DNA from: Hofstenia miamia
Lineage: Eukaryota > Xenacoelomorpha > Acoela > Hofsteniidae
Assembly: GCA_900660155.1 (NCBI GenBank)
Contig: CABFPE010000005.1
Coordinates: 2,625,847 to 2,646,141 of the forward strand
Reading direction: 5' to 3'
Length of the DNA stretch: 20,295 bases
A program made the translations under genes and the position numbers. The notes under the pieces are model-generated. The model worked only from the letters and a program-made list of their open reading frames with translations. It did no database searches and was not told where the DNA came from. Positions within the stretch are counted from its first letter, which is position 1, and every line of letters starts with the position of its first letter. This document shows, piece after piece, positions 12,301 to 19,559 of this stretch.

Positions 12301-15300
12301 TATAAATTATCTATGGCCAGCATAAAGGACGATTCCTTTAATATTCCCGATGGGTACATTGCCAAAAAGGGTACAAGCCGTTGTAAAAAATAAAGGATAC
12401 CCTATTAAATAATAAAAACCCGTGTATTTCATTTGAATTATATTTTGTAGGTGTTTCAGTTATTATTGTTAATAAAATTCAGTTAATTTGTATTTTATAT
12501 GTTGTGTGCGACCTTTATGTTTAAGTATATATATATATATATATATTGTAAATGAATAGTTTAAGCACACTTTGTACACAATATATATATATATATATAT
12601 ATATAATCCCTAACGCTGTACTTGTTTTTTCTAGGTGAAAGTGAAAAAGGTCAAGCTTTTTGATGCAGAAACACCAAAGTCAAACAAAATGTAGTACTAA
12701 ACATTTGTAATGTTAATGGAAACAACCCACAGAACAGTATAAAACTGTCCAAATGTGATACCTTAAGGCGATAAATTCCAATTATGCTAACATTGATTAA
12801 AGTAAAATTTGATAACTGCACAAATTTCCTTGAAAACAACTTTTGATTTTGAAAGAAAGATAACTAATTAAAAAATTAAAAGTTATGGAACCAGAACTAA
12901 ATTTTCTCTACTTAAGTGCTCTAACGTCCTGGTGAAACTCTGCATGGAACATCACAATAAATTGCTTTAGGGAAGGAGACACTCTGTATAAGTACAAATA
13001 AAAAGTTAACAAATTATGCATATAATTGCATTTATGAATTTAACGAAATTGGGATGTATATTTGAGTGAGAAATCAACTAAGAAAAATTTTGTTGAAAAA
13101 TCTCGAATTTTTAATAAATTATGGCATATGTTATCTGGAGTGTTCATAATACTCCTTTGATGACATCCTAAAAGCACTTTGAATATCTTCCAAGATAATC
13201 CAATAAAAGTGGTCTTCCTTTAAAATATCATATTTCAAGGTTACAAACCATGCATTAGTCAAACATTAAGAAATTATCGACACTTTTAAATTAGCTATAA
13301 TTCCGGGAAAACATAAATTCAAAATTTAAATGCGCAAGAACAAAAAATCATAGAAATTCGAGACAATGACATGAAAAATAAACTTTAAGAAAGAGATCGT
13401 TCCCTTAAATTACATCGGTTCTTGCTACAATATAAGAATAAATAAATGATGAATTTGATGGAGAGAGGTATTTACTTAAATATCAATTGAAAAATAACTT
13501 TTATTGGTTTATTTATTCAATCATACTCTAAATTGCTATTTACTTAATGCTCTAAATTTCTTTAGATTGGTATAATTTTAATTTTGAATGGTAAAATCCG
13601 TTAAACCTATTTGCTTCTAACACTTGAATAATATGAAAAAATGAACATCTAGTATAGCATCTTACAAAAACTGAATTTCAAATTAGCACATATTAGTGCA
13701 GAGTTCAATATTTAAATTTAAGGAAAAGTCGTACACACTGTTAAACATAGCTGAAGAATGCACACGTAATGATTCTTTAGAGAAAGTTTGAAACGTAGAG
13801 CACACAAAGCATTCATTCAAGTGTCAATTTTTGGAAAATAGGACATATTGCCGACAGTGATCTAAATTTTTTGAAAATCTCATTTGAAAAGTAACTACAT
13901 TTATATTGATCCACTTGAAAAACAGCTATTGATCCTCTATTTGTTAATAAGAAACACTTCAAAACAATTCTCTGGAATCACATTTTTTTCAATTATAACC
14001 GTAACATTCGTTATTAACAATGTATTCTTTACACCTACCAATGCCTGTATATATATATATATATAAGCATAGGAATGATCTAACAATGACAGCCCTTTTG
14101 TGTGCAAAACAAATTTTCGAGTGTAAAATAGCGATGATTTCTTAAATTTAAATCTTATTAATCTAGTTAGGTCTATAATGAATTAGGGAAATTCTTACGC
14201 TGTTCACAAGAATCCCCATCGAAGCTATCATCGCACATGCTGCCATAATCAATATCACAACTTGATCGTGACCCTCCTCCTGAACCAAAAAGGTCGCAGC
14301 TTCTATCGACACATTCACCAGTGTAAGGGTGACATTTTTTACCAGGAGCGCAGTTACATTTCTGGGTGCAATCAGGGCCATAAAAGCCTTCCTTGCAAAC
14401 TAAAAACTGCTAGTTAGCATTAACATTAAAAATCCGGAAATATTACATAAAGCGTGATAAATAAATTGATTATATTCAATGAATATTGAGAAAAATCATT
14501 CTACAAATGTATGACGAATTTAATTGTGAATGCCATCAAAAATAAATTAACGAAAACATTGAAACCACGCAAAATCCACTAAAGTGTTCTTATTGGTATA
14601 CAATTAGCTGTTGCCAGTCACTGTGTTTAACAGTTATATAAATTCTCCTTTGAATTACATGCATGCGTGTTTGATAATATCATAAAAATAATTTTGAATA
14701 TTTCTGATTTTGAAATTGACTATTCCATATTTTTATGGGGTATTAAACGTCTTTAAGCTATGGAATGAAGATTCTGATACATTCACTCATTCGCATGATA
14801 TATGTGCATGTGTGCACATGATCTTAATGCAATAGACGCAATAGTGGATGTGCCTTATATTTAAAATTGAACCTAGTACATTTTAAAAATTCTCTGTTCA
14901 AAATAGTAAGCTAACAAATGGATTAGTATATTTCTGTTGCATTCGAGTTTACTGAGACTTCCGTTAGTTGACAAGAATATTTGAAGCTTGATGGCCGAAT
15001 GAATTTCACGTAATCAATCATATTATTGGATAAGAATTAATATCAAACACTAAGTAACCGAATCAAACCTTGTTAATCTAAATTTACAAAGATGCTATAT
15101 GTAAGGCATGCAGTGACTTACTGAATTCACAATTGAGTCCATAACGACCATGACAAGTACATCCAAAGGGATCAGGCAGACACAGCACATAATGCTGACA
15201 GTTATAATCGAGGGGTTGCGAAGTACATTTTACTTTGCATTCTGCATCAAATCGATATGTTGGGCAATCTAAGTTTAAGAGCATTTATTAACAAAATCCA

Positions 15301-18300
15301 CAGAAATATTACACGACAAAATTTAAAGTTAATATAACTAAATTTATATAATCTATATTATTCAATATACAGTACTGGCCATAAGTATTTATTTCTGCAA
15401 TGACGAATATAATAACTTTGGTTTTTACTACTGAGCTCAATTAATTTGTACTGTATTCCTGATTGCAGAAATAAATTTTGGAGATTAGTAGTTCAATTTT
15501 TATGGTCGGTTATTGTACATATACACATATATTGCGTGAAAAATACCAACTTCATTCAGAAATTTCTTTTAAAATTCAGAATTTTAAGCAAATATTTCAA
15601 ATATCCCCAATTTCTGACCCAAGCTGCGTATTAGTGTTTAATCTATATAGAGAACCCACCTACATCTTCGTTCTGTATATAGATGGATGAAAGGGCTGAA
15701 GCAATGTAAATGATGAGCCGAAATTTGTAAAAAAACTGACAAATACGCGTCGGTGCATGCAAGTCAACGTAAATGAAGTGAATGCTATATACGTTATAAA
15801 CAATATGTAGAAAAATGAAATGTACAATTTTTGTGTAAATTGGCCCATATTCGGGTCGGCTTTGGACTGAATTTCGTGCCATGTCCATCTCTGATATAGA
15901 CAGACAAATAACTCCAAGTATAAGCACCCAACCTTGGCAATAGTAATGCAAAAGAGATCAGCAGTAAGATTTGCATTTATGAGGGACCAAGCAGTTTCTC
16001 ATAAGTTGATTCAAGTGTGTTTGTGCAACTTCTTGTATAAAATTTGTTAATGCTTGGAGAAGACTGATGAAATCATGTAATAATAAAGGTCATTGGGAAA
16101 TTAGTGTCTGAAAATCAATGGTTTTTACTAAAATGAAGTTGTTGCAAATTATTGAAACTACAGCCCCTAATGCCAAATGATATGAGTGAACTTCAATAGA
16201 GAATAATGAAACATTTAGTGCTTAAAACTAGATTTAATATTAAATAGATTTCAGATTCGTAGTTTAGCAATAGTCTGCANTCTATATTATTCAATATACA
16301 GTACTGGCCATAAGTATTTATTTCTGCAATGACGAATATAATAACTTTGGTTTTTACTACTGAGCTCAATTAATTTGTACTGTATTCCTGATTGCAGAAA
16401 TAAATTTTGGAGATTAGTAGTTCAATTTTTATGGTCGGTTATTGTACATATACACATATATTGCGTGAAAAATACCAACTTCATTCAGAAATTTCTTTTA
16501 AAATTCAGAATTTTAAGCAAATATTTCAAATATCCCCAATTTCTGACCCAAGCTGCGTATTAGTGTTTAATCTATATAGAGAACCCACCTACATCTTCGT
16601 TCTGTATATAGATGGATGAAAGGGCTGAAGCAATGTAAATGATGAGCCGAAATTTGTAAAAAAACTGACAAATACGCGTCGGTGCATGCAAGTCAACGTA
16701 AATGAAGTGAATGCTATATACGTTATAAACAATATGTAGAAAAATGAAATGTACAATTTTTGTGTAAATTGGCCCATATTCGGGTCGGCTTTGGACTGAA
16801 TTTCGTGCCATGTCCATCTCTGATATAGACAGACAAATAACTCCAAGTATAAGCACCCAACCTTGGCAATAGTAATGCAAAAGAGATCAGCAGTAAGATT
16901 TGCATTTATGAGGGACCAAGCAGTTTCTCATAAGTTGATTCAAGTGTGTTTGTGCAACTTCTTGTATAAAATTTGTTAATACTTGGAGAAGACTGATGAA
17001 ATCATGTAATAATAAAGGTCATTGGGAAATTAGTGTCTGAAAATCAATGGTTTTTACTAAAATGAAGTTGTTGCAAATTATTGAAACTACAGCCCCTAAT
17101 GCCAAATGATATGAGTGAACTTCAATAGAGAATAATGAAACATTTAGTGCTTAAAACTAGATTTAATATTAAATAGATTTCAGATTCGTAGTTTAGCAAT
17201 AGTCTGCATAAGCATGCTATTTTAATGATGTAGTAGAATTTAGTGAGTAGACGTGCAGATGAAGGAACGTCATTATATTTCCATAAAATTCTGAAAGCAT
17301 TTATTAGGAAATTCGCTGACGCAATTTTACACTGCTAAGTTATGATTCTTGCGGTAATTAATTTTACTCAATTGCTTTGATTAATGAATAAGTAGCTGTC
17401 AACTCACGCTTCTCGCAGTAAGTGCCTTTAAAACCAGGGGGACAGATGCAGTCTCCGGTAATATCGCTGCAGACACCACCGTTGTAACATCTACGGCAAA
17501 TTTTGTTACAACTGGGATAATTATATCTTCCAGGGAGGCATTCTAAACATATCAAATATAGCATTACCAAAACAGATATTTTTAAATCAGAAGATATATT
17601 ATAATATTCACAAACAGCTTTCCATATGCAATGCACATGAATGCATATATTCTGGACTAATATAAATGAAACCTATTTCAGTACTACAAAAAATAATTCC
17701 CAAATTTACAATAAAAGAATTTCAATGACAGAAATAATTTTCACAATTAAAAATTTTTTATTCAAAAATTCAATAGAATTTCCGTCATAAGAAAGTAATT
17801 ACTCTTAAATAATGAACAACTGTATTCCTTGTTTACTTGTCGAAAACATCGTCTTTTTGTCTACTGACCATTATATAATTCAACACTAATAGTCTAAAAC
17901 ATCATTTTGATTGTTCAAAAAACTATATTTGTGCCAGGAGTATCAACAAAATATAATGTTCTAAGAATTCGCTTAATAGCAAATCTTCAGATAACAATGC
18001 GATAAAGAGTTTATGGGAGAAACAACTAACCTAGATATGTTGGTAAAGGCTTCAATAAAACAGAAAACAATCCTCTATTCTATGGTATTTTCAGTATTTG
18101 GACATTTTTACTATTTTGTGTATTATGAGTCTAATTTTTTTTGAAGAGACCATCGCAGATTGTAAGACAATGCTTGGGTAAACTTGACTTGAGTAATTTT
18201 TTTCAATATATTGGATATAGCTTACAATAAATAATCAAATTACAGTTCCATATTATTGACCATTGAAAAATGAATGTATGTGAAAGGTATTATCTACTTT

Positions 18301-19116
18301 TAAATATCTAAAATGAAAATTTCATAAATCACTTCCCAATGTTTATATAATAAATGTTTGCGAAATAATTACAAAAAAACCGAGTTGAAAACAAGTGGAA
18401 AGGTCATATTTAATTAACGAATTCAAAATACGTCTTTGCGAAAAAAGCACGCAAAATTTCAAGATCACTTTTAAAACAGTTGCATTTGAAAGCATTCTGC
18501 AATTTTATGCAATATTATCAGCATAAGAAATTAAAGAAATAACTTTCATAATATATATAATATTGTTTCAAAGTTTCTCTTATGATTTATGAGCAATGTT
18601 TTGTTGCTAAAAAATCAAAAAATATATAATCTTTTATAATTACATAGTTAAGAATAGAAAACTCAAAATGATGTACAACAAAGATTAGGTGCAAAGACAT
18701 TTTTATTTGAACAATTTCTATAGAAGTTATTATAAAACAGCAGGACTGAATGTTATCACCAACTCAGATGACGACAAAGAATTGTTGATTATAATAATTA
18801 TAGACTTAAATTTGGTAAAAACAATAAATTGTCCATGTGTTAAAACATAATGAAAAATAAAGAAATTTGAGTGAATTATAAACTTTAGCAAAAAGCCAAA
18901 GTAAAATGTCAAGTACATGAGATAGTCTCTTACAAAACAAAATGGTGTTTATAGTTTACAACAAAAAAAACATACTTCTAACAATGACTCTGGTCATGGC
19001 AATTTCTCCGTCCCTTCTTTGAGCTTCAGTTTGATAACATTCATATATTCCTGTATCAGATATGATAGCAGAATGTATAACCTGAGTCACAGAGCTCCAT
19101 CCTTGAATTATTTTTC
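3223..19116 (-). CDS. Tie-like: Tie-like receptor tyrosine kinase, partial ectodomain (7 exons)
   Basis: Gene-level entry joining exons 18976-19116, 17408-17542, 15122-15268, 14199-14399, 9606-9887, 6409-6561 and 3223-3381, read right to left. The joined frame is 405 codons with no stop; the six split codons read K, H, I, Q, D and E. The domain order is Ig (C-terminal half), EGF x3, Ig, then FN3. Of the receptor families I know, only Tie1/Tie2 (TEK) has this order, and the EGF repeats share Tie-type motifs ([33 protein letters not shown]). Tie receptors are single-pass membrane kinases that bind angiopoietin-type ligands in vertebrates; the ligand here is unknown. The signal peptide, the start of the first Ig, the later FN3 repeats, the transmembrane segment and the kinase are missing from this model. 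Family assignment is by recognition from sequence, not a search. Confidence 0.8.
3382..6408 (-). other. Intron splitting the FN3 domain (about 3.0 kb)
   Basis: Bounded by donor GTAAAT at 6408 and an acceptor ending TTTAG at 3382. It is AT-rich, and its open frames (for example 4207-4468 on both strands and 5265-5471) overlap each other, are low in complexity and match no family I know. A short GC-rich patch at 4794-4820 may be a remnant of the tRNA-like repeat seen at 9260. Otherwise I see nothing. Confidence 0.75.
6409..6561 (-). CDS. Tie-like: Tie-like exon: first half of an FN3 domain
   Basis: 153 bp, 50 full codons. The acceptor is aattgtttag before 6561 and the donor is GTAAAT at 6408-6403. 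The peptide has the A, B and C strands of a fibronectin type III domain: [18 protein letters not shown] followed by [12 protein letters not shown], the usual W ... G-x-I-x-x-Y pattern. The GDGP turn before strand C is also seen in the first FN3 repeat of vertebrate Tie receptors. An NLT glycosylation sequon is present. The domain is completed by the exon at 3223-3381, across a GAA (Glu) split codon. Confidence 0.87.
6643..6777. repeat. 135-bp tandem repeat, copy 1 (older)
   Basis: Shares acaatgtc, aaaatcacaatcct, taatcttggataat, cactcattcatt and a long block ending ccaattatccaaatc with the following 135 bases. Identity is roughly 85-90% by eye. Confidence 0.9.
6778..6912. repeat. 135-bp tandem repeat, copy 2 (older)
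   Basis: Head-to-tail partner of the preceding repeat at an offset of 135, with scattered substitutions and small compensating indels. Confidence 0.9.
7194..7246. repeat. GC-rich stem-loop, related to the tRNA-like element at 9262
   Basis: Outer arms tgcgcaagg (7200-7208) and ccttgcgca (7233-7241) pair perfectly. Inside, acccc (7210-7214) pairs with ggggt (7220-7224) around tcaac. Beyond a small bulge, tgac (7194-7197) pairs with gtca (7243-7246). On the minus strand, 7196-7221 matches 9271-9296 at 22 of 26 positions. Either a diverged repeat copy or a structured RNA; no known RNA family is recognised. Confidence 0.5.
8378..8705. repeat. 328-bp tandem duplication, copy 1
   Basis: Begins attaaaaagatat and ends tacatagtgaa. 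Copy 2 follows directly. The differences seen by eye are two substitutions and one single-base insertion, so the duplication is recent. The content is AT-rich intron sequence with no recognised element. Confidence 0.95.
8706..9033. repeat. 328-bp tandem duplication, copy 2
   Basis: Head-to-tail repeat of 8378-8705 at an offset of 327-328 bases. The open frame at 8873-9070 crosses its right edge and is not considered coding. Confidence 0.95.
9262..9333 (+). repeat. tRNA-like, SINE-type remnant with a B-box
   Basis: A GC-rich island with AGTTCGATTCC at 9294-9304, one base from the RNA polymerase III internal B-box GGTTCGANTCC. About 30 bases upstream, AAGCCCATTGAGG partly resembles an A box. 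A run of seven T (9327-9333) follows, as in a polymerase III terminator. The arms do not fold into a good T-stem, so it is not a working tRNA gene. A related sequence lies inverted at 7196-7221. Confidence 0.45.
9606..9887 (-). CDS. Tie-like: Tie-like exon: Ig-like domain following the EGF repeats
   Basis: 282 bp, 93 full codons, a whole Ig-like domain in one exon. The acceptor is aactttttag before 9887 and the donor is GTGAGT at 9605-9600. The two core cysteines are at about residue 23 (VFICSLFSG) and residue 78 ([10 protein letters not shown]), a normal Ig spacing. The second sits in the classic strand-F G-x-Y-x-C motif. No tryptophan follows the first cysteine, so strand C is atypical. One N-glycosylation sequon is visible (NGS). 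The position after three EGF repeats and before FN3 fits the third Ig domain of Tie receptors. The plus-strand open frame over the same bases (9573-9824) is only a shadow of this exon. Confidence 0.88.
11268..11292 (+). repeat. Left terminal inverted repeat of the Tc1-like element
   Basis: Starts CAG after a TA dinucleotide and contains acataaaggtcgcaca at 11277-11292, repeated inverted at 12505-12520. Confidence 0.85.
11444..12412 (+). pseudogene. Tc1-type transposase, inactivated
   Basis: This would encode a DDE transposase that cuts and pastes the element at TA sites. It opens [13 protein letters not shown], with a paired-type helix-turn-helix region and a GRPQKFSER linker at about codons 58-66. 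In-frame stops occur at 11600-11602, 11768-11770 and 12323-12325. The frame shifts between 11770 and 11857, probably in the A-run at 11847-11854, and shifts back near 12000-12020. The first catalytic Asp is visible (VVFSDES). The second is changed to Gly ([10 protein letters not shown], where the family has QQDNAP). The Glu is kept ([11 protein letters not shown]). Only 29 residues separate the Gly and Glu positions, against 34 normally, so codons were also lost. The C-terminus [16 protein letters not shown] is preserved to a stop at 12410-12412. Confidence 0.9.
12505..12548 (-). repeat. Right terminal inverted repeat, interrupted by (TA)n
   Basis: Read on the minus strand it ends in ACTTAAACATAAAGG then TCGCACA, matching the left end. 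The outermost bases TACA are separated from the rest by a (TA)n tract of about 21 bp that is not in the left copy. Confidence 0.75.
12526..12546. repeat. (TA)n microsatellite inside the right Tc1 end
   Basis: Dinucleotide run between the inner and outermost parts of the right terminal repeat of the Tc1-like element. Confidence 0.93.
12581..12604. repeat. (AT)n microsatellite
   Basis: Second dinucleotide run, 34 bases after the one in the right end of the Tc1-like element. Confidence 0.95.
14047..14065. repeat. (TA)n microsatellite
   Basis: Short dinucleotide run, about 130 bases beyond the donor side of the EGF3 exon. Confidence 0.93.
14199..14399 (-). CDS. Tie-like: Tie-like exon: EGF-like repeat 3 with an extended, unusual C-terminal half
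   Basis: 201 bp, 66 full codons. The acceptor is agtttttag before 14399 and the donor is GTAAGA at 14198-14193. The start, [16 protein letters not shown], matches the opening of Tie EGF repeat 3. After that the repeat departs from the family. The usual closing C-x-C-P-G-W-x-G-x2-C is absent and is replaced by a longer stretch with a Gly/Ser-rich loop ([10 protein letters not shown]) and an acidic, cysteine-containing tail ([11 protein letters not shown]). It has ten cysteines in total. The exon could encode one EGF repeat plus an extra disulfide-bonded module. Confidence 0.88.
14400..15121 (-). other. Intron between EGF2 and EGF3 exons (722 bp)
   Basis: The shortest intron in the window, bounded by donor GTAAGT at 15121 and an acceptor ending TTTTTAG at 14400. 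It is AT-rich and holds only a small imperfect palindrome near 14800 (catgtg and cacatg arms). I see no other feature. Confidence 0.8.
15122..15268 (-). CDS. Tie-like: Tie-like exon: EGF-like repeat 2
   Basis: 147 bp, 48 full codons. The acceptor is aaacttag before 15268 and the donor is a perfect GTAAGT at 15121-15116. It contains eight cysteines. The segment [18 protein letters not shown] is highly characteristic of Tie EGF repeat 2, where a CLPDP-x-GC-x-C motif occurs. The join to EGF1 makes CAT (His) and the join to EGF3 makes ATT (Ile). The intron to the next exon is only about 0.72 kb, the shortest in the gene here. Confidence 0.9.
15352..16279. repeat. 928-bp block, copy 1 (ends at the N)
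   Basis: Matches 16281-17208 at a constant offset of 929 bases. By eye the only difference is G at 16052 against A at 16981. The copy ends exactly one base before the N at 16280. This is the pattern expected of an unmerged contig overlap, although a real tandem duplication cannot be excluded from the sequence alone. Confidence 0.97.
15370..15476. mobile_element. Tc1-like terminus or short MITE-like fragment
   Basis: After a TA dinucleotide the sequence begins CAGTACTGGCCATAAGTATT, the form of many Tc1-like terminal repeats. Inside it, atttatttctgcaat (15387-15401) recurs as an exact 15-bp inverted copy at 15462-15476. No matching second terminus (ending in GGCCAGTACTG) was seen downstream, so this is a fragment or a solo end. 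It is repeated at 16299-16405 in the second 928-bp block. Confidence 0.5.
16280..16280. other. Single ambiguous base (N), probable contig junction
   Basis: The only N in the window. It sits exactly between two near-identical 928-bp blocks, so it most likely marks a scaffold join with a nominal one-base gap. Confidence 0.85.
16281..17208. repeat. 928-bp block, copy 2 (starts right after the N)
   Basis: Near-identical to 15352-16279, including all open frames in it. The sequence continues uniquely after 17208 (ataagcatgc), while copy 1 is preceded by unique sequence before 15352. Confidence 0.97.
17408..17542 (-). CDS. Tie-like: Tie-like exon: EGF-like repeat 1
   Basis: 135 bp, 44 full codons. 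The acceptor is tatgtttag before 17542 and the donor is a consensus GTGAGT at 17407-17402. The exon has eight cysteines and ends in [20 protein letters not shown], which is very close in pattern to the first EGF repeat of Tie2. The N-terminal part ([11 protein letters not shown], then a C-x2-C pair) fits the longer, laminin-type EGF spacing used by Tie. The split codon joining it to the upstream exon is AAA (Lys). Reading the frame on past 17408 gives unrelated intron sequence, so the open frame at 17364-17636 is larger than the true exon. Confidence 0.9.
17543..18975 (-). other. Intron between the first Ig exon and EGF1 (about 1.4 kb)
   Basis: Bounded by donor GTATGT at 18975 and an acceptor ending GTTTAG at 17543. 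It is AT-rich throughout, with frequent stops in all frames. The open frame at 18730-18918 is made mostly of I, F, S and L codons and looks like chance. I see no repeat or gene. Confidence 0.75.
18976..19116 (-). CDS. Tie-like: Tie-like exon: C-terminal half of an Ig domain
   Basis: 141 bp encoding 46 full codons, with two entry bases and one exit base. The acceptor is tatggtttag before 19116 and the donor is GTATGT at 18975-18970. The peptide contains [10 protein letters not shown], the typical strand-F motif of an Ig fold (D-x-G-x-Y-x-C), followed by a strand-G-like MTRVIVR that runs directly into the first EGF repeat, as in Tie2. The first half of this Ig domain, with its first cysteine, is not here and no convincing exon for it was found in 19117-20295. 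This is the most 5' exon I can support. Confidence 0.82.
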
Positions 19117-19403
19117 CTAAACCATACAGAATAGCATAAAAAATTAAAAGTAGAATATAACATTAAAAAAAATTGTGCAGTCGAAGAAAGCATCCAATTT
19201 TTTAAAAAAAACTTGCGAAATAATGTAGGTCACAAAAAGAGATATCATAAAGTTTTGTTAAAGGTGCAAAAACTCTAATGACCTGCATATTGCATCAAAC
19301 TGCCGTAGGGAGCTCTTTTCATACATAAAAATTTAATAAAGCAGTATTTTCATTATCAAGCGTATTCGATGAAATACTTTTTCCACAAAGCGTGCAGTGA
19401 CTC

Positions 19404-19559
19404 TTAATGAAAAAAACTTAACATATAATTAACCCGAAGTTTTACTGAATTATATTTAAACGGTTCGTCAATGCACATAGAAAGTAGACTTATTACGACA
19501 ACTACAAAGTACTTAACACTGAGCTTGAAGCAAGCGATTATCTCGCGCTTCGAATTCAT
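19404..19559 (-). CDS. Short open frame with signal-anchor-like N-terminus; possible first coding exon
   Basis: 51 codons starting from ATG at 19559-19557 in a good arthropod-type context (cacaaaATG). The peptide begins MNSKREIIACFKLSVK and continues YFVVVVISLLSMC, a basic stretch then a hydrophobic core of about 13 residues, as in a signal peptide. A possible donor (tca then GTAAAA) lies after residue 38. The frame is upstream of and on the same strand as the Tie-like gene, so it could supply its leader. Against this, the N-terminal half of the Ig domain is not found between it and 19116, and the candidate donor is phase 0 while the next known exon needs phase 1. Chance is quite possible. 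Confidence 0.22.
   Translation of the reverse strand: MNSKREIIACFKLSVKYFVVVVISLLSMCIDEPFKYNSVKLRVNYMLSFFH

Larger units (their letters stand above)
11268..12548 (+). mobile_element. Tc1/mariner-family DNA transposon, degenerate copy
   Basis: About 1.28 kb, the normal size for a Tc1 element. The inverted ends share the 16-bp core acataaaggtcgcaca (11277-11292) and its reverse complement (12505-12520). The left terminus reads TA then CAGTCTTGT. The right terminus can be aligned through TGTA at 12547-12550 if the (TA)n tract at 12526-12546 is treated as an expansion inside the terminal repeat. The flanking TA dinucleotides (11266-11267 and 12549-12550) match the TA target of this superfamily. 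It lies in an intron of the Tie-like gene, transcribed in the opposite direction, and its transposase is broken. Confidence 0.88.
9888..14198 (-). other. Intron between EGF3 and Ig exons (about 4.3 kb)
   Basis: The longest intron in the window, bounded by donor GTAAGA at 14198 and an acceptor ending CTTTTTAG at 9888. It hosts the dead Tc1-like transposon at 11268-12548 and (TA)n microsatellites next to it and at 14047-14065. The stretches 9888-11265 and 12605-14046 are AT-rich with no supported gene. The open frames at 10779-10973, 12651-12839 and 13884-14066 have low-complexity compositions typical of chance frames. Confidence 0.75.
15269..17407 (-). other. Intron between EGF1 and EGF2 exons, containing an assembly gap
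   Basis: 2139 bp as printed, bounded by donor GTGAGT at 17407 and an acceptor ending CTTAG at 15269. Most of it is a 928-bp block present twice with an N between. If the second block is an unmerged contig overlap, the true intron is about 1210 bp. The block carries a Tc1-like terminal sequence at its left end and a small signal-peptide-like open frame on the minus strand. No exon of the receptor is seen inside. Confidence 0.75.

Noticed and set aside
12020..12325. 101-codon frame as an independent gene
   Set aside because: It is only the middle-to-late part of the broken Tc1 transposase and is covered by the pseudogene entry.
14163..14198. Extension of the EGF3 exon to the stop at 14163
   Set aside because: A consensus donor at 14198 and phase agreement with the Ig exon favour splicing; the extra codons (KNFPNSL-type) look intronic.
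15643..15951. 102- and 85-codon minus-strand frames in the 928-bp block, and their copies at 16572-16880
   Set aside because: Frames overlap each other, carry no known domain, and their apparent conservation between copies is explained by the probable assembly duplication.
15352..17208. Genuine segmental tandem duplication
   Set aside because: Not excluded, but the exact placement of the single N at the boundary makes an unmerged contig overlap more likely.
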